Shown: in pieces, positions 58,801 to 64,000 of the stretch
Layout: each line of letters begins with the position of its first letter
How positions within the stretch are numbered: position 1 is the stretch's first letter
Source of the DNA: Betaproteobacteria bacterium
GTDB taxonomy: Bacteria; Pseudomonadota; Gammaproteobacteria; Burkholderiales; Casimicrobiaceae
Assembly: GCA_016716425.1 (NCBI GenBank)
Contig: JADJWJ010000009.1
Coordinates: 1 to 64,000, forward strand
Direction: 5' to 3'
Length of the DNA: 64,000 nucleotides
Position numbers and translations under genes: made by a program
Notes under the pieces: model-generated
The model's input: the letters and a program-made list of their open reading frames with translations, nothing else
Told to the model about the DNA's origin: nothing
Databases searched by the model: none

Positions 58801-60306
58801 CTGACGGTGACGCGCATCGGCGACGCGACCGCGCCGGCGCAGGTCGACTACGCGACGGCAGCCGGCAGCGCGACCGCGGGCGCGGACTTCACGCCGAAGT
58901 CCGGAACGCTCGCGTGGCCCGCGCACGACGGGTCGTCGCGCACGATCAGCATCCCCGTCGGCAACGACGCGGGCGCCGAGAGCGACGAGATGTTCACGGT
59001 GACGCTGTCCGGCGCGCAGGGCGCGGTGCTCGGCGCCATCGGCACGGCCACGGTGACGATCCACGACGACGAGAGTGCGGCGACGGTGCTGCCGGGCACC
59101 GCGACGATCACCCAGAACCCGTACGGCACGCCGACCGTCCTGGGCGGAACGCTCGCTGGCACGACGATCACCGGCCTCACCAGGAACGCCGTGATCCAGC
59201 TCGGCACGACCCCCGGCAGCGCCGGCTCGTTCGCGCAGATCGACTTCCAGGGTCTCGGCATCGGCGCGGGCAACACGCTGACCGTCCGGTCGGGCGCGCC
59301 CGGCCAGACCGTGGTGCTCGCCAACGTCGGCGCGGCCGCGGCAGGCATTGCCGGCATGCTGGCCGCACAGGGTGGCGGCGGCGCCGCCGCGCCGGTCCTC
59401 GTCGTGCAGAGTGCCGCCGGGATCGACGTAAGTCCCGCCGGCCGCGTCACCGGCCCGTCCGGGCTCACGCTCGAAACGTCGGGCGGCAATCTCGTCAACC
59501 TCGGCGTGCTCGACGGCGGCGGCGCGCTCCGGATCCAGGCCGCGAAGGTGAACGGCGGCGGCGCGTTCCGCGCCGACACCATGGCCTTCGCGACGCCCGG
59601 CAATCTCAACAATCCGGTGAACGGCGGACACTTCATCGCGAACGGGCTGCAGCTCTACCCCGCGACCGGCGCCGACGTCCGCGTGGCGCTCGCCGGCCAC
59701 GGCGCGGCGCCGCAGTTCATCAACCTGATGGTCTACGGCAATGCCACGCTCTCGATGCCGTCGGCCTGGCCGGGCGGATCGAGCCTGCCTGCGAACAACC
59801 GTCCGGTGCTGCCGGCCGAGGTCCGGCCCGCGGGCGTGCCGGATCCCGGCTACGGCGGCGGCAGCATGATCGTGCAGGCGACGGGCACCTTCGCACTGGA
59901 CGGCGGCGACAGCGACGACTTCGTGTTCCCCGGCGGCATCGCGCTGATCGCCGGCGGCGCGTTCGACTTCAAGGGCGCGGCCATCGACAACGGCTGGACC
60001 ACGTCCGGCACCACGTATCAGGGGGTGTTCGTCGAAGCGCCGAGCATCGACGACTCCAGCGGCGCCGCCCGCATCGCCGTGCGCACCAATCACCTCAACT
60101 GGGTGAACTTCAGCACGCGTCCCGCGCGGTCCGTCGCCACGTGGACACTGCAGCGGATGGGCGACGGCACGGCGCAGTTCCAGGGCGCGGACGCCACGGC
60201 GCCGCACCTCAACTTCTACGCGATCGTCGGCGAGGCCGCCGCCGCCGGCCAGTGCTACACGTGCCTCGTCAACACGCAGGCGATCAACTTCTCCGCGGCG
60301 CCGTGA
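55834..60306 (+). CDS. giant secreted M11-type metalloprotease with Ig-like, Calx-beta and adhesin-like domains
   Basis: 1490-residue exported protein. From ATG 55834 a signal peptide ends PLPAFAHQEH. The catalytic domain carries HEFGHNFGLYH near residue 367, a metzincin zinc site (HExxHxxGxxH), followed by the Met-turn in FDIMGN near residue 403, as in gametolysin (M11) proteases. From about 565 to 965 there are four Ig-like repeats, each starting like TTTLASSLNPAPSGAAVTFT. A Calx-beta domain follows near 970-1085 (ASAYAVNEPAGNVVLTVTRI then VTIHDDES). The last 400 residues resemble filamentous-haemagglutinin-type beta-helix sequence (SAAGIDVSPAGRV, LETSGGNLVNLGVLDGGG), ending in GQCYTCLVNTQ. 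No secretion partner gene is adjacent. A large cell-surface or released protease. Confidence 0.85.
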   Translation: MSTDVRPTATAALRAWLLPAALAAFAGAPLPAFAHQEHAPVAQAAATPAAEYAGRIATIVVTDRATGRALGYPFLALPDGTRYRLENAGAVAEGTSVSVTGRLAGRTLVADRVRALAPAARSAPARADLTGTLRVFHVDYPDGTSEFGYSLVTDAGRQNVVDFGRPLPGIDNGARAIVSGPVDARGHVSVDTIELLQPPAPKPTTTPDTDVTPQAVTTGYTVIPLKYPNNAAAPFTYNADPASWPIATINTTVLGAAPALSTAEYYKEVSYGAQLVSGVVAHDANAWLKANEARPTACSSSAQLDAVLASINTQGNAAAQAAGFNPSSRPGILYVIDALPCGWLGLGYIGWERAYAKGTASLLVVGHEFGHNFGLYHAGSLDCGANVIAPSGCTVTEYGDPFDIMGNNRPMHFAAAQKSLLGYFSGSGVATHGSGSTTYTLGPIELAGQSRYAVKIPTSNPKRTYWIEFRQPIGFDSALSGYPNLGAQLRISSPFENNCSGCTGMYDDTQFLDMTPGTAAFTDGALLAGQSYTDGSDSANPLTIDVLSASTSALSVKVTKGTLAAATTTLASSANPSTFGQSVTFTATVSGTAPTGTVAFKDGGTTLTGCSSVVLAGTGNVRTAACTIVTLAVGVHGIVADYSGDAGNGASSSTALSQTVKAVTTTTLASSLNPAPSGAAVTFTATVTGTAPGGTVAFSSDGLSIAGCATAALAGGGNSRTATCTTSALAAGTRSIVASYGGDGTNAASASAALAQVVSAAAPVATTTTVASSLNPAVAGVSVTFTATVNGNAPAGNVAFTADGATIAGCAAVPLAGSGNTRTAACTTAALAVGPHAIVAAYAGNAGNLASSSVPLAQQVTSPGRALTRTRVGSANNPAPEGSTVALTATIAATPAVADGTVAFTANGTALSGCAAAPIAAAGSDAVAVCNAVLAPGAYSIVATYGGSAAHFPSTSLVYSQVVPFATIGNTLQFTASAYAVNEPAGNVVLTVTRIGDATAPAQVDYATAAGSATAGADFTPKSGTLAWPAHDGSSRTISIPVGNDAGAESDEMFTVTLSGAQGAVLGAIGTATVTIHDDESAATVLPGTATITQNPYGTPTVLGGTLAGTTITGLTRNAVIQLGTTPGSAGSFAQIDFQGLGIGAGNTLTVRSGAPGQTVVLANVGAAAAGIAGMLAAQGGGGAAAPVLVVQSAAGIDVSPAGRVTGPSGLTLETSGGNLVNLGVLDGGGALRIQAAKVNGGGAFRADTMAFATPGNLNNPVNGGHFIANGLQLYPATGADVRVALAGHGAAPQFINLMVYGNATLSMPSAWPGGSSLPANNRPVLPAEVRPAGVPDPGYGGGSMIVQATGTFALDGGDSDDFVFPGGIALIAGGAFDFKGAAIDNGWTTSGTTYQGVFVEAPSIDDSSGAARIAVRTNHLNWVNFSTRPARSVATWTLQRMGDGTAQFQGADATAPHLNFYAIVGEAAAAGQCYTCLVNTQAINFSAAP

Positions 60307-60351
60307 TCGGCGCCGTGCGCTGGCGGCGTGGTGCCACCCGCGTAAGCGAGT

Positions 60352-61887
60352 TCAGGGCCCCGGTCCGCGGGGCTCCCTGTCGCGGGCGGGCGCCGGATCG
60401 GCCGCGTCCGGGCCGTCGGCGCCGGCCGCGTGCCGGCCCCGCCACAGCTTCCAGCCCTTGAATCCCCACGCCATGCCGAGCCACGCGGCCAGAAACCCGA
60501 GCGGCCACGCGACCAGGCGCGGGAAGAACGCCGCGACGACCGCGGTGCCGAGCATGAACAGCGCCATCGTCGTGAGCAAGCCGACCTCGGCCGGACCCAG
60601 CGTCCGGCGGTTGGTCAGCGCGGCGCCCAGTGCGCTGCCGACGCTCACGGCGCCCGCCGCCGCCCGGCCGGCGCTGCCCGCCACCGCGCGGCGCGTGCCG
60701 CCGCCCGCCTCCGGCTCGACCGCCGCGCGAGGTTCGGTGCGCCGCACGCGATTGCGCCGCGTGAGCACGATTTCGGTGGCGCGCGCGAGGTCGCGCTCGT
60801 ACTGCTCGGCCATCAACTGCGCGAACCCGGCGTCCTCGATCGCGACGTCGAGCTCGTAGTTCGAGATCCAGCTCGCAAGATTGAGGTTCGTCGAGCCGAC
60901 GCGCGACCACATTCCGTCGGCGACCGCCGTCTTCGCGTGCAGCATCGTGCCGTTCCACTCGAACACCCGCACGCCCGCGTCGAGCAGCGCGCGATAGCCG
61001 GCGCGCGACAGCGGGGACACGGCCGGGATGTCCGAGGCCCCGGGCACCAGCAGGCGTACGTCGACGCCGTCGCGCGCCGCGGCGCGCAGCGCCTGCGTAT
61101 AGGCAGCGGTCGCGATGAAGTAGGCGTCGGTGATCCACAGGTGGCGGCGCGCCGTCGACGCGACCAGCAGGTCGGTCCGGTACATGCCGGTCGCGTTGGG
61201 CACGCCGGCGATCACGCGGACGCGGACGTTGCCGGCGCCCTCCGCCGGCCGGGCGGCGCGCTCGATGGTGAGCGGCGCGCCGCCGCACGCCGCCCACACC
61301 TGCGCGAACGCGGCCTCGAGCTCCGCGACCGCGTCCCCGCGGATCTCGACGCCGGTGTCGCGCCAGGGCTCGAGCCGCCGTGCCGGATCGCCCTCCCACT
61401 CCTCGCTCACGCACAGCCCGCTGACGTATCCCACGTCGCCGTCGACGACGATCGACTTCCGGTGATCGCGTGTCAGCCATGCAAGCGGACTGTCGAGGCT
61501 CGGCGGATTGAAGCAGCGGACCGCGGCACCGGCACCGGTCAGCGCTTCCCAGGTCGCGCTGGACTTGGTCGAACCCAGCCAGTCGTAGACGACGTACACG
61601 CGCACGCCGGCGCGCGCCCGGTCGGCGAGCGCCTGCACGAACGCGCGCCCGACGCCGTCGTCCGCGATGATGTAGCTCTCGAACAGCACGAAGCGCTGCG
61701 CCGCGCGGATCGCGTCGAGCCAGGCCGGGAAGTTCTCCTTCGCATCGAGCAGCAGCCGCACCGCGTTGCGCTCGGTCAGCGCCGCGCCCGCGGCGCGCGC
61801 GAACGCGCGGTCGAAGCGATCGGAGTCGGCTACGGCGACGCCGTTCGCGGCGGCGGGCACGGGTGCCTGGAACTCGTTCGGGTGCAC
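60352..61887 (-). CDS. phospholipase D / cardiolipin synthase-like protein
   Basis: 511-residue PLD-superfamily enzyme with two catalytic motifs: HRKSIVVD near residue 141 and HAKTAVAD near residue 312, each followed by the GSTN-type segment (VGSTNLNLASWISNYELDVA in the second). The C-terminal 110 residues contain an Ala/Arg linker and two hydrophobic segments (LLTTMALFMLGTAVVAAFFP, then WPLGFLAAWLGMAWGFKGWK). It may synthesise cardiolipin or cut phospholipids. It starts at GTG 61887; the sequence just upstream is a G/C-run tract, so the true start could be missing. Confidence 0.85.
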   Translation of the reverse strand: MHPNEFQAPVPAAANGVAVADSDRFDRAFARAAGAALTERNAVRLLLDAKENFPAWLDAIRAAQRFVLFESYIIADDGVGRAFVQALADRARAGVRVYVVYDWLGSTKSSATWEALTGAGAAVRCFNPPSLDSPLAWLTRDHRKSIVVDGDVGYVSGLCVSEEWEGDPARRLEPWRDTGVEIRGDAVAELEAAFAQVWAACGGAPLTIERAARPAEGAGNVRVRVIAGVPNATGMYRTDLLVASTARRHLWITDAYFIATAAYTQALRAAARDGVDVRLLVPGASDIPAVSPLSRAGYRALLDAGVRVFEWNGTMLHAKTAVADGMWSRVGSTNLNLASWISNYELDVAIEDAGFAQLMAEQYERDLARATEIVLTRRNRVRRTEPRAAVEPEAGGGTRRAVAGSAGRAAAGAVSVGSALGAALTNRRTLGPAEVGLLTTMALFMLGTAVVAAFFPRLVAWPLGFLAAWLGMAWGFKGWKLWRGRHAAGADGPDAADPAPARDREPRGPGP

Positions 61888-61898
61888 GTCAGTTCCGA

Positions 61899-61962
61899 CC
61901 GGGCCCCCCCGAGGGGGGGGCCCGCCCCCCGGGGGGGCAGGCGCGGGGGGGGGGGGGGGGGG
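61899..61962. other. G/C-run tract in a divergent promoter region
   Basis: Sixty-four bases with only two As among runs of C and G, ending in 18 consecutive Gs (61945-61962). It separates the PLD gene and the GDSL lipoprotein gene and leaves no visible promoter for either. It resembles the tracts at 14469-14500 and 48030-48136 and is probably a sequencing or consensus artefact. Confidence 0.7.
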
Positions 61963-62043
61963 TCCGTCTGGACCGCATTATCGCGGACATCCGCCACGAC
62001 CGCGACCGTTGCCGCGCGCGGGCGCGTTGGCGATACTCGCGCG

Positions 62044-62679
62044 ATGAGCCGCCGTTACGCCCGGATCGTCATCTCCGCCGTGCTGCTCGCCGCCGCGCTG
62101 CTCGCCGCCACCGGCTGCGGCGGCCGGCCGAAGGTCGCGGCACTGCCGCCCGGCGCCACTGTCGTCGCGCTCGGCGACAGCCTGACGTACGGCACCGGTG
62201 CCACGCCGGACACGAGCTACCCGGCGTTCCTCGCTGCCGCGACGCGCTGGAGCGTGATCAACGCGGGCGTCCCGGGCGACACCGCCGAGCAGGGCTGCGC
62301 GCGGCTGGAGCCGCTGCTCATCGAGCACCAGCCCGCGCTCGTGCTGGTGTTCCTCGGGGGCAACGACATCCTCCGCCTGCGGGCACCCCGACTGCTGCGC
62401 GACGGCCTCGCCGCGTGCGTGCGCGCGGCCACGGCCGCCGGCACGCCGCTGGTACTGCTCGCAGTGCCGACGTTCGGCGTGACCGGCATCAGGGACGCGT
62501 CCATCGTCGAGGACTTCGCCGGGGAAGCGAGGGTGCCGTGGCTGACGCCCGGCCTCGGCCAGCTGCTGCGCGACGACGGCATGCGCTCCGACGCGATCCA
62601 CCTCAACGCCGATGGTTACCGCGCACTGGCCGCCAACGTCGTCACGGAGCTGCGGCGGATGGGCTACGTCGCGCGGTGA
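62044..62679 (+). CDS. GDSL/SGNH-hydrolase lipoprotein (TesA-like)
   Basis: 211-residue arylesterase/lysophospholipase-type enzyme. The lipoprotein signal ends LLAATGC (Cys 25). The catalytic blocks are VVALGDSLTYGTGATPDTSY (Ser 44), INAGVPGDTAEQG, FLGGNDILR and SDAIHLNADGYRALA (Asp/His near residues 183-186). The lipobox anchors it to the envelope. Divergent from the PLD gene across the G/C tract. Confidence 0.9.
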   Translation: MSRRYARIVISAVLLAAALLAATGCGGRPKVAALPPGATVVALGDSLTYGTGATPDTSYPAFLAAATRWSVINAGVPGDTAEQGCARLEPLLIEHQPALVLVFLGGNDILRLRAPRLLRDGLAACVRAATAAGTPLVLLAVPTFGVTGIRDASIVEDFAGEARVPWLTPGLGQLLRDDGMRSDAIHLNADGYRALAANVVTELRRMGYVAR

Positions 62680-62691
62680 TCAACGCGACGA

Positions 62692-63420
62692 TCAGCGTGC
62701 GGCTGCGCGGTGCTTCGGGATCGTGATGCGCGCCGGCTTCGGCGGCGGCGGCGGCGGCCGGTACAGCGCGTGGAACTGCTGGACGAGGCTCACGAACTCG
62801 CGGGTCTCCGGGAATGGCGGTACCTGCCGGTCGTACTTCAGCACGTTGTTCTCGCCGGCGTTGTAGGCCGCGAGCGCCAGCGCCACGTCGTCGGCGAACA
62901 TTGCCAGCAGGTCGCGCAGGTAGCGGGTGCCGACGTCGACGTTGATCGCGGGATCGAGCAGCTTCTGCGCCACCGTGCGCTTGCCGTCGCCGGTCACGCC
63001 GTAGCGCTCGGCCGTTTCCGGGATGACCTGCATCAGCCCCAGCGCACCCTTCGGCGACACCGCGTCCGGCTCGAACGCGGACTCGGCCGCCACGACGGCC
63101 TTGACCAGCGCCGCGTCCACGCCGTGCCGCCGCGCGTGGCGCGCGATCAGGGGCTCGAAGCGTCCGACATTCGGGTGGTCGACGACGCGCTGGTAGATGG
63201 CCGACTGCGCGAACGCCGCGTCCACCGCCGGCGGCGGCGGTGCGACGTCGGCGCTGGAGCGTCCCTTGAAGAAGAGCTGGTAGCGGTCGTCGAGTTTCTC
63301 GGTGGCGACGTGCGGCCGCCCCTGCTCGTCGATGTAGCCCCAGATGTCGGCGGACGCGGGCGACGCGAGCAGCGCGAGCAACAGCACGGCACGCGGCGAC
63401 GAGCGGCGGCGCGAGTGCAC
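62692..63420 (-). CDS. lytic transglycosylase (SLT domain)
   Basis: 242-residue exported peptidoglycan lyase. GTG 63420 starts a signal peptide (RAVLLLALLASPASA-DIWG). A short DUF4124-like segment (DIWGYIDEQGRPHVATEKLD) precedes the SLT domain. That domain carries the catalytic Glu in VVAAESAFEPDAVSPKGALG, LMQVIPETAERYGV, DPAINVDVGTRYLRDLLAMF and AYNAGENNVLKYD. The tail is Pro/Lys-rich. No ribosome-binding site is visible at the GTG, so the start is uncertain. Convergent with the GDSL gene. Confidence 0.88.
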   Translation of the reverse strand: MHSRRRSSPRAVLLLALLASPASADIWGYIDEQGRPHVATEKLDDRYQLFFKGRSSADVAPPPPAVDAAFAQSAIYQRVVDHPNVGRFEPLIARHARRHGVDAALVKAVVAAESAFEPDAVSPKGALGLMQVIPETAERYGVTGDGKRTVAQKLLDPAINVDVGTRYLRDLLAMFADDVALALAAYNAGENNVLKYDRQVPPFPETREFVSLVQQFHALYRPPPPPPKPARITIPKHRAAAR

Positions 63421-63493
63421 ATGCGACGAACCAACGGCGCTGGCGAAGCGGGCCGGCACCGACCAACGCCGGCCGCTGCGCCATCTCTGGTGC

Positions 63494-63556
63494 CATCCCG
63501 AGCGAGCGGTTCGTCCGGACGGACCACACCGCGTGTTCGACGGTTCGCTCGGGATG
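63494..63556. repeat. inverted repeat (CATCCCGAGCGA) between the transglycosylase and FAH genes
   Basis: CATCCCGAGCGA (63494-63505) and TCGCTCGGGATG (63545-63556) are perfect 12-base inverted copies with a 39-base centre that itself contains GTCCGGAC. It is a third type of REP-like element in the window, just after the FAH-family stop. Confidence 0.65.
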
Positions 63557-63563
63557 ACCAAGG

Positions 63564-64000
63564 TCAGACGAGCCTGATCGACAGGTTCGGCAGTCCATCG
63601 ATGTGGCACTCGATGACGTCGCCGCGGACCACCGGCCCGACGTTCTCCGGCGTACCCGAGAAGATGATGTCGCCGGGCATGAGTTCGAACGCCTGCGAGA
63701 GCCGGCCGATCTGCTCGGCGACGCTCCAGATCATCTGGCTCAGGTTGGAACTCTGCTTGACCACATGGTTGACCTTGAGCCAGATCGCGCCCTCCCCCAT
63801 CGGCGCCGCCGCGAGCGCCGGGTGCAGCGGGCCGATCGGCGCGGAGTGATCGAAGCTCTTGCCGATCTCCCACGGCTTCTTCTGGTCGCCGCTGGCGCGC
63901 TGCAGGTCGCGCCGCGTCATGTCGAGGCCGACCGCGTACGCGTACACGCACTCGAGCGCGCGCTCCGGCGGAATGTCGCGACCGCCCTTGCCGAGTGCGG
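63564..64000 (-). CDS. fumarylacetoacetate hydrolase-family protein (partial)
   Basis: The C-terminal 145 residues of an FAH-family enzyme; the N-terminus lies beyond the window. Visible motifs are GKGGRDIPPERALECVYAYA, VGLDMTRRDLQ, KSFDHSAPIGPL, WLKVNHVVKQSSNLSQMIWS and the C-terminal ELMPGDIIFSGTPENVGPVV, a family signature. Related enzymes hydrolyse fumarylpyruvate or decarboxylate oxopimelate-type acids at a divalent metal site. It could serve gentisate-type aromatic breakdown, which would fit the aryl-CoA operon 12 kb away, but this is only a suggestion. Confidence 0.88.
   Translation of the reverse strand, partial: ALGKGGRDIPPERALECVYAYAVGLDMTRRDLQRASGDQKKPWEIGKSFDHSAPIGPLHPALAAAPMGEGAIWLKVNHVVKQSSNLSQMIWSVAEQIGRLSQAFELMPGDIIFSGTPENVGPVVRGDVIECHIDGLPNLSIRLV

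Noticed and set aside
55708..60207. Open frame of about 1500 codons antisense to the metalloprotease gene
   Set aside because: It reads as Arg/Gly/Ala/Asp-rich sequence without hydrophobic cores or motifs; high GC removes stop codons on the opposite strand. The sense frame has a clear signal peptide and zinc site.
1..64000. Insertion sequences, integrases, phage genes or attachment sites
   Set aside because: No transposase, recombinase or phage structural motifs were seen on either strand, and no terminal repeats flank the arsenic island; the single tRNA-Arg gene is not next to an integrase.

Overview
The window is a very GC-rich bacterial segment (about 70% G+C by eye) with tightly packed operons, many GTG starts and short stop/start overlaps. 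Gene content (NsrR/NnrS/DUF2249 nitric-oxide genes, an RhlE helicase with a RIO-type kinase, an ArrA-type molybdoenzyme, an ACR3-type ars operon, aryl-CoA style aromatic catabolism, a histone-H1-like Lys/Ala-rich protein) suggests a betaproteobacterium, probably Burkholderiales-like and from soil, sediment or groundwater. This placement is inference from gene content only.

Layout. 1-3635: Mrp-type cation/proton antiporter genes (mrpC, mrpD and a second D-like subunit), all broken by single-base frame changes. 3676-5919: a glycine-zipper envelope protein and an orphan RND outer-membrane factor. 6237-14390: a peptide/amino-acid block with an AbgT transporter diverging from two different M17 leucyl aminopeptidases, an SLC13-type permease between them, and a ThrE-like exporter. 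14575-19228: SulP transporter, DUF6064 and exported aldo/keto reductase pair, DsrE-like protein, ankyrin protein. 19263-29980: an arsenic island. It holds arrA and arrB (predicted dissimilatory arsenate reductase) with a TorD-type chaperone, a divergent arsR, mobB for the Mo cofactor, then arsC, acr3, an ArsP-type permease, a thioredoxin-like protein, arsM and a second methyltransferase. 30201-35543: DUF3300/DUF2950 secreted pair facing an OmpR-type winged-helix/ATPase regulator. 35553-39110: NO-stress genes (YqaA, NnrS, DUF2249, flavin reductase) with a divergent nsrR and NsrR-like boxes. 39195-45573: DUF454/DUF3095 pair, small proteins, RIO kinase and RhlE. 45812-52516: LysR regulator facing an aryl-CoA type operon (FAD monooxygenase, aryl-AMP ligase, old-yellow-enzyme reductase, two small proteins). 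52519-64000: secreted proteins, tRNA-Arg, a 1490-residue M11-type metalloprotease, a phospholipase D protein, a GDSL lipoprotein, a lytic transglycosylase and a partial FAH-family enzyme.

How it works together. The arsenic island joins predicted periplasmic arsenate reduction (ArrAB) to cytoplasmic arsenate reduction (ArsC), arsenite export (ACR3), methylation (ArsM) and organoarsenical export (ArsP). An ArsR-type palindrome overlaps the arsR promoter and a perfect FNR/ANR-type box precedes arsC, so arsenic and oxygen may both be sensed. The aromatic operon looks like a two-gene version of the fused 2-aminobenzoyl-CoA monooxygenase/reductase.

Sequence quality. At least a dozen conserved reading frames change frame at single bases, often in short G or C runs, and three tracts of nearly pure G/C runs (14469-14500, 48030-48136, 61899-61962) interrupt a repeat, a gene end and a promoter. 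These look like consensus errors, so apparent broken genes should not be read as decay without re-sequencing.
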